From an uncultured Lachnospiraceae bacterium (GTDB taxonomy: Bacteria; Bacillota; Clostridia; Lachnospirales; Lachnospiraceae): a stretch of 64,000 bases of DNA. How positions within the stretch are numbered: position 1 is the first letter of the stretch; each line of letters starts with the position of its first letter. Of this stretch, positions 1 to 8,975 are shown one piece after another. The stretch lies in contig CADBPM010000084.1 of NCBI GenBank assembly GCA_902796595.1, positions 1 through 64,000 of the forward strand. Reading direction: 5' to 3'. The notes beneath the pieces are model-generated. The model did not search any database. It was not told where the DNA came from and saw only the letters and a program-made list of their open reading frames with translations. A program made the position numbers and the translations under genes.

Positions 1-52
1 CTGAGGCAGACGTCTCCCAAATGGGAGCCGCCAAAGCACGTCCCAAGAATGT

Positions 53-81
53 CTGATACATTCTCGGGACTATGGTATAAT
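53..81 (+). promoter_or_regulatory. Promoter P1 of ptsI region (upstream repeat copy)
   Basis: The -35 box is CTGATA (53-58) and the -10 box TATAAT (76-81), with a 17 bp spacer and TGG before the -10 (extended -10). The -35 lies in the loop and first arm base of the inverted repeat GAATGT-N5-ACATTC, flanked by GTCCC/GGGAC (40-44/66-70). This layout suggests an operator. The predicted transcript starts near base 88. Confidence 0.7.
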
Positions 82-152
82 AAGCGCATATTATATCTGC
101 CTGCGGCAGACGTCTCCTAAATAGGAGCCGCCAAAGAACATCACAAGAATGT

Positions 153-181
153 TTGATACATTCTCGGGACTGCGGTATAAT
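153..181 (+). promoter_or_regulatory. Promoter P2 of ptsI (downstream repeat copy)
   Basis: The -35 box is TTGATA (153-158) and the -10 box TATAAT (176-181), with a 17 bp spacer. The -35 matches consensus better than in P1. The inner inverted repeat GAATGT/ACATTC is kept, but the outer GTCCC/GGGAC pairing is broken here (ATCAC against GGGAC). Confidence 0.75.
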
Positions 182-245
182 GAAATTGCTTGAAAAGGTT
201 TAATGATAATAACGAAGATGCCCACCGCTTAGAAAAGAGGATTAT

Positions 246-1877
246 ATGCAGGCAGTTAAAGGAAAAAGCATACTTCCGGGTATTGCTATCGGCAGGCTCC
301 ATATCTACAAAAAAGATGAAGACGAGATAAGAGAAGAAAAGACAGATGATACAGAGGGTGAGGTTAAAAGGTTTGAGTCTGCAAGGCGCGAGGCTGTAAG
401 CGCACAGAGAAAGCTTTATAAAAAGGCGCTTGAAGAGTCCGGAGAGGATACTGCGGATATTTTTCTTGTGCACAGGATGATCCTTGAGGACAAGAGTCTT
501 ATAGATGAGATCTTAAGTCTTATAAAAGAAGGAAACTATACAGCAGAATACGCTGTAAGGGAAGCTTTCAACAGAGAAGCCGCAATTATAGCTGATACAG
601 ATGACAAATATCTTTCTGAAAGAAATTCGGATGTATATGATACTGAAAATGAACTGCTGGCGGCACTTAGAGGTGAGGAGTTGACAGCAGTAAAAAGAAA
701 AGAACCTACCATATATCTTGCTGACGTTCTGTATCCAAGTGATATCGTGAAGGCTGACAGACATCTTTTTTGCGGTTTTGTGACAAAAGGAGGGAGTCCT
801 GTAAGCCACACAGCTATCCTTGCAAAGAGCATGAATCTGCATGCTATTATTGATACAGGGAAGATCGATGAGGAGTGGGAAGGCAAGATCGGCATTATAG
901 ATGGTGATGCAGGCGATCTTTATATCGACCCGCCTGAACGGCTTATTGCGGAATTCAGAAAAAAGCAGGAAAATGAACTTCACGAAAAATCAAAACTGTC
1001 TGACCTTATAGGCAAAAAGAGCATTACTATAGATGGCAAGATAATCAAGCTTTTTGCCAATATAAATGATTCATCGGAAGTAGCCTGTGTAATGGAAAAT
1101 GATGCTGAAGGAATAGGACTTATGCGTTCCGAATTCCTTTATTTCAACAGGGATGACTACCCTGATGAAGAAACCCAATTTAAAGCATACAAGAATGTGG
1201 TTTCAAGCATGGCACCAAAAAGAGTTATAATAAGGACCAGTGACCTTGGAGAAGACAAGATGGCTGATAATATGGATTTTGACCAGAAGGAAAATCCGGC
1301 TTTAGGCTACAGGGGAGTCAGAGTAAGCCTTATGAGGCGTGACCTCTTTAAGACAGAATTAAGAGCGATACTGAGGGCTTCGTGGTATGGCAATGTGGGA
1401 GTGATGTTCCCTATGCTTACCTCCGCGTGGGAACTTTCAGAATGTATAGATGTTCTTTATGAATGTGAGCGCGAGCTTATTTCGGAAGGGTATCAGATAA
1501 AACAGGTGTTAAAGGGGGCAATGGTTGAAACGCCTGCGGCAGTCCTTATAGCGGATGATCTTGCCGAAATGTGCGATTTTCTTTCGATAGGGACCAATGA
1601 CCTCTGCCAGTATACACTGGCACTTGACAGGGAAAATGCAAATCTTGGTGTCTTCTATAACAGCCATCACCCGGCTCTGTTAAGGGAGATAGCAATGACA
1701 GTGGCGGCGGGACACAGACATAACTGCTTTGTGTCTATATGCGGGGAGCTTGCAGCAGATATTTCGCTTACAGGTGAGCTTTTAGGAATGGGGGTGGATG
1801 GTCTGTCGGTTGTACCATCGGAGCTTTTAAAAGTAAGAAAAAAGATAAGAAGCCTTGACCTCAGCAGTGAGGAATAG
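246..1877 (+). CDS. ptsI: Phosphoenolpyruvate-protein phosphotransferase (PTS Enzyme I)
   Basis: Enzyme I takes phosphate from phosphoenolpyruvate and passes it to HPr, the first step of PTS sugar uptake; it is cytoplasmic. The 543-aa protein has an N-terminal HPr-interacting and phosphohistidine domain and a C-terminal PEP-binding TIM barrel. The active-site His188 lies in GGSPVSHTAI. PEP-site motifs are IGLMRSEFLYFNRD, IIRTSDLGEDK and GTNDLCQYTLALDR, and catalytic Cys499 is in CGELAAD. The loop before the His is slightly altered from the usual GGRTSH. It is a little shorter than typical Enzyme I (about 570 aa). GAGG at 237-240 supports the ATG. No ptsH (HPr) lies next to it. Confidence 0.92.
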   Translation: MQAVKGKSILPGIAIGRLHIYKKDEDEIREEKTDDTEGEVKRFESARREAVSAQRKLYKKALEESGEDTADIFLVHRMILEDKSLIDEILSLIKEGNYTAEYAVREAFNREAAIIADTDDKYLSERNSDVYDTENELLAALRGEELTAVKRKEPTIYLADVLYPSDIVKADRHLFCGFVTKGGSPVSHTAILAKSMNLHAIIDTGKIDEEWEGKIGIIDGDAGDLYIDPPERLIAEFRKKQENELHEKSKLSDLIGKKSITIDGKIIKLFANINDSSEVACVMENDAEGIGLMRSEFLYFNRDDYPDEETQFKAYKNVVSSMAPKRVIIRTSDLGEDKMADNMDFDQKENPALGYRGVRVSLMRRDLFKTELRAILRASWYGNVGVMFPMLTSAWELSECIDVLYECERELISEGYQIKQVLKGAMVETPAAVLIADDLAEMCDFLSIGTNDLCQYTLALDRENANLGVFYNSHHPALLREIAMTVAAGHRHNCFVSICGELAADISLTGELLGMGVDGLSVVPSELLKVRKKIRSLDLSSEE

Positions 1878-1900
1878 GCTTTAGGGGGGGACTGGTTGAA

Positions 1901-3028
1901 ATGGAAAAGGACAGAAATTACTACGGTATGCTTTCGGGAATTATAGGTGTTCTTTGTAATTCTCTGCTTGCTGTCGTAAAAATAATAACAGGCATGGCAC
2001 TGTCGTCTATGGCAGTTTTGGGGGATGGGTTTAACAACCTCTCGGATGCGGTATCAAGTGTGATAACCTTGGTCGGAGCCAAGGTTTCCGGCAAAGAGGC
2101 AGACGAGGAGCATCCTTTCGGACATGCGCGAATGGAATACGTTGCATCGGCAGTCGTAGCAGTGCTTATAATTCAGGTCGGACTTACACTTTTGCGCGAT
2201 TCAGTGCAGAGAATATTTAAACCTGAGGCACTTTCTGTATATCCGATGGCACTTGCGATGCTTTTCCTTTCAGTTTTAGTTAAGGGCGGGCTCTTTATTT
2301 TCAACAGAAGATTAGGCAAAAAGAGCGGCTCAAAGCTTTTACTTGCTACAGCCAAGGATTCGTTTTTTGATATCATTACAACAAGTCTTACAATTGCAAC
2401 AACTCTTATCTACGCATATACGAAGGTCAATCTCGATGCCTATGCAGGAGTTATCGTTTCTGTGGTTATAATCATAGCGGGAGCAGACATTTTAAAAGAA
2501 ATGCTGACACCACTGATCGGGGCAAGGATGGACCCGGAGCTTGTAAGCGGGATAAATGATATAATTAAAAATGAGGAGGGGGTGCTGGGAAGCCATGACC
2601 TTGTTATCCATAACTATGGACCTGAGGAAAATATGGCGACTGTCCACCTTGAGCTTGACAAGGAACTTAGGCTTATAGATGCCCATAAGATAGCTGACAG
2701 GGTCGAAAAGGACGTATTTGAGCAGCTTAGCGTGCCGCTTGTCACACATATCGATCCTTCGGATATAAATGATCAGAGGACAAAAAGAGTCAGGGAAAGA
2801 GTAGTAAAAATAATAGAAGCACTTGATACAAAGCTTTCCATACACGATTTTCAGCTTGTAAAGGAAGGTGGCAGATACAAGGCGTCGTTTGACCTGATGG
2901 TTCCTGCTTCTTATTCCAAGGAAGTGACGAGAGAAAGAAAAAAGCAGGTTGATGAACTTCTTACGGCAATGAATTCAAGATATGCCTTTGAAATAACTCT
3001 TGACCATGGAATAAAAGAGGAAAGATAA
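1901..3028 (+). CDS. Cation diffusion facilitator family transporter
   Basis: This 375-aa protein is a CDF exporter, a membrane antiporter that moves divalent metal out in exchange for protons. Hydrophobic helices fill residues 10-200, followed by a cytoplasmic ferredoxin-like domain (about 210-290) and an extra C-terminal segment. Metal-site motifs are GDGFNNLSD in TM2 and DSFFD in TM5. Asn and Asp stand where zinc exporters have Asp/His, which points to the manganese-type CDF clade (MntE/MneP-like); that specificity is inference. Polypurine 1884-1890 is the ribosome binding site, 23 nt after ptsI, so the two are probably co-transcribed. A strong terminator follows. Confidence 0.87.
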   Translation: MEKDRNYYGMLSGIIGVLCNSLLAVVKIITGMALSSMAVLGDGFNNLSDAVSSVITLVGAKVSGKEADEEHPFGHARMEYVASAVVAVLIIQVGLTLLRDSVQRIFKPEALSVYPMALAMLFLSVLVKGGLFIFNRRLGKKSGSKLLLATAKDSFFDIITTSLTIATTLIYAYTKVNLDAYAGVIVSVVIIIAGADILKEMLTPLIGARMDPELVSGINDIIKNEEGVLGSHDLVIHNYGPEENMATVHLELDKELRLIDAHKIADRVEKDVFEQLSVPLVTHIDPSDINDQRTKRVRERVVKIIEALDTKLSIHDFQLVKEGGRYKASFDLMVPASYSKEVTRERKKQVDELLTAMNSRYAFEITLDHGIKEER

Positions 3029-3030
3029 GA

Positions 3031-3059
3031 AAAAACCCGACATGAGAAGTCGGGTTTTT
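3031..3059. terminator. Bidirectional terminator between CDF gene and purine permease
   Basis: A perfect 11-bp stem, AAAAACCCGAC (3031-3041) with GTCGGGTTTTT (3049-3059), encloses a 7-nt loop and has T-rich sequence on both strands. It lies between convergent genes. Confidence 0.9.
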
Positions 3060-3079
3060 CTTTTAGAAATCACTTGAAA

Positions 3080-4447
3080 TCAGCTGAAATTGAATATAAG
3101 TGTAGCTATCCTTAATATGAAAAGTACAAATATCACCCACATTACAGGGCTGACATCGCGGATTTTTTTTGTAAATACCTTTGTGATTACCCATGAAATG
3201 ATACCGAACATGATACCGTTTGCGATTGAGTATGTAAGAGGCATCATAAGGATAGCCATATAAGCGCCTACTGTATCGGCTATGTCACCGTCAAATCTTA
3301 TCTTTGCCGCACTTGATACCATAAGCATACCTACATAGATAAGAGCAGGTGTTGTTGCAAATGATGGAATCGCAAGGAATATAGGGCTTAATACAAGTGA
3401 TGCAAGGAAAAGGCATCCTGTTGTTATGGCAGAAAGACCAGTACGACCGCCTTCTGCAACACCGGCACTTGACTCAACAAAGCTTGTGATCGTTGAAGTA
3501 CCAAGGCAGGCACCGAATACAGTTCCTATTGCATCTGAAAGAAGAATCTTTCCTGCATTTGGAAGCTTTCCGTCTTTGTCAAGAAGGTGAGCCTTATCTG
3601 CAACACCTACAACAGTTCCTACTGTATCAAAAAGGTCTACAAAAAGGAAAGAGAAAAGGATGGCTGTAAACTGTATGAGGTGCTCACCAACCCAGGTGAA
3701 GTTGAAATGGAAAGCAGTATTCTTTATACCGTCAAGGTGAAGACCTGATGAAAAATCAGGGAAAACACTGTATATGCCTGCATCAGGATTTACAACATAC
3801 CAACCTGTCTTTTCTGCGATCATTCCGCAGATCCATGTGAAAATGATACCTATAAGGATAGAACCCTTTACATTGAGGGCTGAAAGGATAACAATCACGA
3901 TAAAGCCGATAAGGGCAAGCATTACCTGTGGTGAGCTGAAATCGCCGAGAGCTATGAGGGTTGACTCATCTGCAACGGTGATCCCTGCACCCTTAAGACC
4001 GATAAGGGCGATAAAAAGACCGATACCGACAGTGATACCATATTTTACATTCTGAGGTATACCGTTTATTATTGCTTCTCTTGCTTTAAATATGGAAAGG
4101 ATTATAAAAATTATACCTTCAACAAGGACTGCTGTAAGAGCGATGGTGAAAGGATCAGCTTCGTTCTTTAATTCTCCAAGACAGACTGTAAAGGCAAAAT
4201 ATGCATTTAATCCCATTCCTGCTGAAAGGGCTATAGGATAATTTGCAAGAAGTCCCATTATAAAGGTGGCAACAGCAGAAGCCAGTGCAGTGGCTACAAA
4301 AACACCGTTTTTATCCATTACCTGACCGAGGATATTCGGGTTTACTGCAAGGATATATGCCATTGCAAGGAAAGTTGTGACGCCGGCGATTATCTCAGTT
4401 TTAACTGAAGAACCGCGCTCTTTAATGTGAAACAGGTTTTCTAGCAT
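3080..4447 (-). CDS. NCS2 family (AzgA/PbuG-like) purine permease
   Basis: A 455-aa polytopic membrane protein of the NCS2/AzgA type, which imports hypoxanthine, guanine or adenine with protons. Family signs are the N-terminal TEIIAGVTTFLAMAYILAVNP, SAGMGLNAYFAF, the segment LFDTVGTVVGVADKA and SSAGVAEGGRTGL. About 12 hydrophobic segments are visible. The reading frame extends 43 codons upstream, but the ATG at 4447 is chosen because AAAGGAG (4459-4465) precedes it and MLENLFHIKERGSS is the typical family start. No purine riboswitch is visible in the short leader. Substrate is inferred from family. Confidence 0.9.
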   Translation of the reverse strand: MLENLFHIKERGSSVKTEIIAGVTTFLAMAYILAVNPNILGQVMDKNGVFVATALASAVATFIMGLLANYPIALSAGMGLNAYFAFTVCLGELKNEADPFTIALTAVLVEGIIFIILSIFKAREAIINGIPQNVKYGITVGIGLFIALIGLKGAGITVADESTLIALGDFSSPQVMLALIGFIVIVILSALNVKGSILIGIIFTWICGMIAEKTGWYVVNPDAGIYSVFPDFSSGLHLDGIKNTAFHFNFTWVGEHLIQFTAILFSFLFVDLFDTVGTVVGVADKAHLLDKDGKLPNAGKILLSDAIGTVFGACLGTSTITSFVESSAGVAEGGRTGLSAITTGCLFLASLVLSPIFLAIPSFATTPALIYVGMLMVSSAAKIRFDGDIADTVGAYMAILMMPLTYSIANGIMFGIISWVITKVFTKKIRDVSPVMWVIFVLFILRIATLIFNFS

Positions 4448-4499
4448 AACAGATAAATCTCCTTTAAAAAATAGTAGCTGCTTTGGACAGCAATTTTGT

Positions 4500-4508
4500 A
4501 TTATATCA
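4500..4508 (-). promoter_or_regulatory. Extended -10 promoter for the purine permease
   Basis: On the minus strand, TGATATAAT (4508 down to 4500) is an extended -10 with the full TATAAT hexamer. The -35 region (about 4523-4528) is poor, as often seen with extended -10 promoters. The predicted leader is about 45 nt. Confidence 0.55.
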
Positions 4509-4592
4509 AAAAAAAAGGAAAAGTATACCTTTTTTCGGCGTTTTATCTTATAATAAATCCTAATGCAATTTATCACCGGTTTTAGTTTGGAC

Positions 4593-4620
4593 TTGAATTT
4601 TAGCTTAAAAGTGGTATCAT
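4593..4620 (+). promoter_or_regulatory. Probable valS promoter
   Basis: TTGAAT (4593-4598) and TATCAT (4615-4620) have a 16 bp spacer and an extended TGG before the -10. Transcription would start about 50 nt before the valS ATG. That leaves no room for a T-box leader. Confidence 0.55.
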
Positions 4621-4675
4621 ATACAATGTGTTTTTATGTAACGTTAGAGAAATAGTCAGATCAGAAGGGAACAAT

Positions 4676-7366
4676 ATGAAAAAGGAACTTGAAAAAACAT
4701 ACGACCCAAAACAGATTGAGGACAGAATCTATAAAAACTGGCTTGATCAGAAATATTTTCACGCCGAAGTCAATCCAAATAAGAAACCATTTACAATAGT
4801 AATGCCTCCTCCAAATATCACAGGACAGCTCCACATGGGACACGCTCTTGATAATACCATGCAGGATATCCTTACAAGATTCAAGAGAATGCAGGGATAT
4901 GAGGCACTCTGGCAGCCTGGCACAGACCACGCCAGTATAGCTACCGAGGCAAAGATTGTTGCCAAGCTTAAAGAAGAAGGCACAAGCAAGGAAGAACTCG
5001 GCAGAGAGAAATTCCTTGAAAGAGCATGGGACTGGAGAAAGCAATACGGTACACGTATCACATCGCAGCTTAAGAAGCTTGGTTCTTCATGTGACTGGGA
5101 TCGTGAGCGCTTTACTATGGACGAAGGTTGTTCTGAAGCGGTAAAGGAAGTCTTTGTAAAGCTTTACGACAAGGGACTTATCTATAAGGGTTCACGTATT
5201 GTCAACTGGTGTCCTCACTGCCTTACTTCAATTTCAGATGCGGAAGTTGAATATGAAGAGCAACAGGGACATTTCTGGCATATAAAGTATCCTCTTGTTG
5301 ATGAAAACGGCAAGCCAAGTACAACCGAGTTCCTTGAATTTGCCACAACAAGACCTGAGACCATGCTTGGAGATACTGCTGTTGCAGTCAATCCTGAGGA
5401 TGAGAGATATAAGTATCTTAAGGGAAGATATGTATGGCTTCCTATAGTAAACAAGCCTATTCCTGTAGTAGAAGATTCCTATGTTGATATGGAGTTCGGT
5501 ACCGGTGTTGTAAAGATAACACCTGCACATGACCCTAACGACTTTGAAGTAGGTAAGCGTCATGATCTTCCGGAGATAAATATACTTAATGATGATGCCA
5601 CTATCAATGAAAACGGCAGCAGATTTGAGGGTATGGACCGCTACGAGGCAAGAAAGGCTATCGTAGAGGAACTTGAAAAAGAAGGTCTTCTTGTTCGCAT
5701 AGAGGATTATTCACATAACGTAGGTACCTGCTACAGATGTCACACCACTGTAGAGCCTATGATAAAGAAGCAGTGGTTCGTAAAGATGGATGAGCTTATA
5801 AAGCCAGCAGCAGATGCTGTTAAAAATGGCGATATAAAGCTTATTCCTGAGAGAATGACCAAGACCTATTTCAACTGGACAGATAATATCCGCGACTGGT
5901 GCATAAGCCGTCAGCTCTGGTGGGGTCACAGGATCCCTGCATGGTATTGCGAGGACTGCGGTGAGACTATAGTATCAAAGGATGTGCCGTGCGAGTGTCC
6001 TAAGTGCAAGAGCAAGCGCCTTACTCAGGACCCTGATACTCTTGATACATGGTTTTCATCAGCACTTTGGCCATTTTCAACACAGGGCTGGCCTAAGGAG
6101 ACTCCTGAATTAAAGTATTTCTACCCTACAGATGTACTTGTTACCGGTTATGATATCATTTTCTTCTGGGTTATCAGAATGATCTTCTCAGGATATGAAC
6201 AGACCGGAAGGGCTCCATTCCATACGGTACTTTTCCATGGCCTTGTAAGAGATTCACTTGGTCGCAAGATGAGTAAATCTCTTGGAAATGGTATCGATCC
6301 TCTTGAGATCATTGATAAATACGGTGCTGATGCTTTAAGACTTACTCTTATAACCGGAAACGCACCCGGCAATGATATGCGTTTCTACAATGAAAGAGTA
6401 GAGGCAAGCCGTAACTTTGCAAATAAAGTATGGAACGCAAGCCGTTTCATCATGATGAACCTTGATGCGGCGGATGTGCCTGCAGAGATCGATTTTAACA
6501 AGCTTACTCCTGCAGACAAGTGGATCATTTCACGTTGCAATGATGTTGTAAAGGAAGTTACAGAAGGTCTTGATTCCTTCGAACTTGGTATTGCAGTTCA
6601 GAAGGTATATGATTTTATCTGGGAAGAGTTCTGCGACTGGTACATTGAAATGGTCAAGCCACGTCTTTACTCTGATACAGATGAAACAAAGGCTGCAGCG
6701 CTCTGGACTCTTAAGAATGTCCTTATAACTGCACTTAAGCTTCTCCATCCTTACATGCCTTTTGTCACAGAAGAGATCTATACAACTCTTCGCGAGGATG
6801 AGCCGAATGAAGAAGTAAAGGCAAAGATGGAAGAGTCTATCATGATCTCTGACTGGCCGGTTTACAAAAATGAGTGGCATTTTGAAAAGGAAGAACGCAA
6901 TATTGAAATGATGAAGGAAGCTGTAAAGGCTATCCGTAATGTGCGTACATCAATGAATGTTCCTCCTTCAAGAAAGGCAAATGTATTTGTTGTTTCGAAT
7001 GATGAATCTGTCCGTACATCATTTACAGAAGGCAAGGTTTTCTTTGATTCACTTGCTCATGCCGCAGAGGTAAATATTCAGTCAGATAAAAATGGAATCG
7101 CAGACGATGCTGTATCTGCGGTTATTCCTGAAGCTACCATATACATGCCTTTCTCAGACCTTGTAGATGTTGATAAGGAAATAGAACGTCTTACAAAGGA
7201 AAAGAAGAGACTTGAGGGTGAGCTTAAGAGATCACATGCGATGCTCACAAACGAGAAGTTCCTTTCAAAGGCACCGGCTGAAAAGGTTGCTGAAGAAAAG
7301 GAAAAACTTGCCAGATATGAAGATATGATGAAGAAAGTTGATGAGGAACTTGCTCATCTTCAGTAA
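4676..7366 (+). CDS. valS: Valyl-tRNA synthetase
   Basis: ValRS charges tRNA-Val with valine in the cytoplasm and edits misactivated threonine. The 896-aa protein has the class Ia HIGH motif as HMGH (from His53) after PPPNITGQL, the CP1 editing domain (about 195-380), the KMSKS motif at 531-535, an anticodon-binding domain, and a C-terminal coiled-coil arm rich in Lys/Glu (about 830-896). The ATG at 4676 is preferred over an upstream in-frame start at 4628, because AGAAGGGA (4663-4670) precedes it and MKKELEKTYDPKQIE is the usual N-terminus. It is probably monocistronic, ending at a long inverted repeat. Confidence 0.97.
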   Translation: MKKELEKTYDPKQIEDRIYKNWLDQKYFHAEVNPNKKPFTIVMPPPNITGQLHMGHALDNTMQDILTRFKRMQGYEALWQPGTDHASIATEAKIVAKLKEEGTSKEELGREKFLERAWDWRKQYGTRITSQLKKLGSSCDWDRERFTMDEGCSEAVKEVFVKLYDKGLIYKGSRIVNWCPHCLTSISDAEVEYEEQQGHFWHIKYPLVDENGKPSTTEFLEFATTRPETMLGDTAVAVNPEDERYKYLKGRYVWLPIVNKPIPVVEDSYVDMEFGTGVVKITPAHDPNDFEVGKRHDLPEINILNDDATINENGSRFEGMDRYEARKAIVEELEKEGLLVRIEDYSHNVGTCYRCHTTVEPMIKKQWFVKMDELIKPAADAVKNGDIKLIPERMTKTYFNWTDNIRDWCISRQLWWGHRIPAWYCEDCGETIVSKDVPCECPKCKSKRLTQDPDTLDTWFSSALWPFSTQGWPKETPELKYFYPTDVLVTGYDIIFFWVIRMIFSGYEQTGRAPFHTVLFHGLVRDSLGRKMSKSLGNGIDPLEIIDKYGADALRLTLITGNAPGNDMRFYNERVEASRNFANKVWNASRFIMMNLDAADVPAEIDFNKLTPADKWIISRCNDVVKEVTEGLDSFELGIAVQKVYDFIWEEFCDWYIEMVKPRLYSDTDETKAAALWTLKNVLITALKLLHPYMPFVTEEIYTTLREDEPNEEVKAKMEESIMISDWPVYKNEWHFEKEERNIEMMKEAVKAIRNVRTSMNVPPSRKANVFVVSNDESVRTSFTEGKVFFDSLAHAAEVNIQSDKNGIADDAVSAVIPEATIYMPFSDLVDVDKEIERLTKEKKRLEGELKRSHAMLTNEKFLSKAPAEKVAEEKEKLARYEDMMKKVDEELAHLQ

Positions 7367-7406
7367 ATTTGCTCGTAAGCCCCTAAAAAGATTTGTAAAA
7401 AATTCT

Positions 7407-7479
7407 AAAGCATGGTATATTTATTGTAAATGATTTAAGCCTTAAGTGTTCTATCAGCAAAAATATACCATGCTTTTTT
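7407..7479 (+). terminator. Long inverted repeat/terminator between valS and fapA
   Basis: Perfect 16-nt arms AAAGCATGGTATATTT (7407-7422) and AAATATACCATGCTTT (7461-7476) enclose a 38-nt loop and run into T6 (7474-7479). The GGAGGG ribosome binding site of the next gene starts at the following base (7480). It is most simply the valS terminator, but it is large and could also act as a leader switch. Confidence 0.75.
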
Positions 7480-7490
7480 GGAGGGTGATT

Positions 7491-8963
7491 ATGGCCGATA
7501 ACAACAATCTGTCTGATGGATTTGACCTTTCTTTAGAAGACCTTTTAAAAAATGATACAGCGGAAGAAACACCTGAGAATCTCAAGTTGGACTGGAGAAG
7601 CAGATCTATTGTTTCCATTTCGGAAGATGCAATGGAAGCTTATATCATGCTTTGGCCTCTTAACGATGAAGATATGGTCACACTTGAGGATATCATAGGT
7701 TTTCTTATTTCAAAACAGGTAAAATTCGGATTTCTTGAAGATGAGATCGAAAGGATATTAAATGACCACATCTTTCTTGAAGAAGTCTGTGTGGCACGTG
7801 GTGTTCCTCCTGTTCAAGGTGAAGACGGCTATTTTGAAATGTTTATAAAAAAAGCAGGAGAAAGAAAGCCTGTCATCAATCCTGACGGAACTGTAAATTA
7901 TGCTGCTTATGAGGCTGTTTCTGTCGTTGAAAAGGATCAGCTCATAGCAAAGTATCATAAGGGTAAAATAGGTAAAGACGGCAAGAACATAAAAGGTGAT
8001 AAGGTTGTTGCCAATAAAGGACAGGAAAAAAGGCCATACACCGGTAAAGGCTTTTATACCAACGAAGATAAAACTGAATATTATGCTACGTTCAGCGGCA
8101 GGGCTGATTATACAGAAAATTCGCTTATAGTAAGCCATGTACTTGATGTGGCAGAAGATGTGGATATCAAGTATGGAAATATAGATTTTGCAGGTGATGT
8201 CAATGTCAAGGGGGATGTACTTTCGGGAATGTATATCCGCACTACCGGTTTCCTTACTGTGGATGGACACGTTGAAGATGCAGAGCTTACTGCTGCCAAG
8301 GGTATCATACTAAAAAACGGTATGCAGGGAAGTGGAAAGGGTCATATCAGGACTGACGGCAATGTTGAAGGAAGGTTCTTTGAACAGACTATAATCGAAG
8401 CCGGCGGCAATGTTCATGCCAATTCCATTCTTTCATGCGATATTACTGCAAAGGGCAGCGTGAAGGTGGACGGCAATTTTGGAGCACTTGTTGGTGGTGT
8501 AATCCGTTCAAGAAGCTTTGTGGAGGCTGCTTATATTGGAAACCTCAGCAATGTCAAGACTGAGATAATAGTCGGTACTAAGGGAGATCCTAAGGTACTC
8601 TTAAAGCAGCTTGAAGACCAGCTTATGAAAGCTACTAAAAACCTTTATACAGTCGAAGGTAAGAAAAAAGTTCTTGATGATGCAGTGGCAAAGGGAATAA
8701 AAGACCCAAGGATCACAGAACTGCATAAGGCTGTAATGAGAGAGAAGATTAGTTTGAATTCAGAAATAATGGAGATCAGGAAGCGCAGGGATGAGCTTGC
8801 GGAGTTTATTTCAAACGCTCAGAATGCACGCGTGGTTGCAAGTGAACAGGCTTATCCGGGAACCATGATAACGGTTAACGGAGCAAAGCTGCGTATCCCT
8901 GATATCGTAAATGGAGTGACTATAAAGCTTCGCGATGGCAAGGCTGTTATGGTTAGAAATTAA
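7491..8963 (+). CDS. FapA family protein (DUF342)
   Basis: This 490-aa protein belongs to the FapA/DUF342 family, named for a Vibrio protein involved in polar flagellar assembly; the molecular role elsewhere is unknown. An N-terminal acidic domain (about 1-170) is followed by a repetitive beta-helix-like core (about 175-370) with repeated short beta strands and Gly turns (DVNVKGDVLSGMYI, GFLTVDGHVEDAEL). A coiled coil follows (about 375-445), then a small C-terminal beta domain. GGAGGG (7480-7485) selects the ATG at 7491. It heads an operon with a 45-aa ORF, a zinc-ribbon TPR protein and dut. No flagellar genes are in the window, so a flagellar role cannot be assumed. Confidence 0.85.
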   Translation: MADNNNLSDGFDLSLEDLLKNDTAEETPENLKLDWRSRSIVSISEDAMEAYIMLWPLNDEDMVTLEDIIGFLISKQVKFGFLEDEIERILNDHIFLEEVCVARGVPPVQGEDGYFEMFIKKAGERKPVINPDGTVNYAAYEAVSVVEKDQLIAKYHKGKIGKDGKNIKGDKVVANKGQEKRPYTGKGFYTNEDKTEYYATFSGRADYTENSLIVSHVLDVAEDVDIKYGNIDFAGDVNVKGDVLSGMYIRTTGFLTVDGHVEDAELTAAKGIILKNGMQGSGKGHIRTDGNVEGRFFEQTIIEAGGNVHANSILSCDITAKGSVKVDGNFGALVGGVIRSRSFVEAAYIGNLSNVKTEIIVGTKGDPKVLLKQLEDQLMKATKNLYTVEGKKKVLDDAVAKGIKDPRITELHKAVMREKISLNSEIMEIRKRRDELAEFISNAQNARVVASEQAYPGTMITVNGAKLRIPDIVNGVTIKLRDGKAVMVRN

Positions 8964-8975
8964 GGAGATTTCAGG

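Larger units (their letters stand above)
1..183 (+). repeat. Two tandem copies of an ~83-bp promoter/hairpin unit, 100-bp period
   Basis: Bases 1-83 and 101-183 are near copies, with 10 differences by eye (about 88% identical). Each holds an AGACGTCT palindrome (8-15, 108-115), a short hairpin (CTCCC/GGGAG at 14-18/23-27; CTCCT/AGGAG at 114-118/123-127), a second inverted repeat GAATGT-N5-ACATTC (47-63, 147-163), and a sigma-A promoter. The last pair of the first hairpin changes from C-G to T-A between copies, so pairing is kept. The window begins at the first base of a unit, so more copies may lie upstream. Confidence 0.85.

Noticed and set aside
4448-4627. Purine riboswitch before the NCS2 permease or T-box before valS
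   Set aside because: The predicted leaders are only about 45-50 nt and hold none of the conserved riboswitch or T-box sequences.
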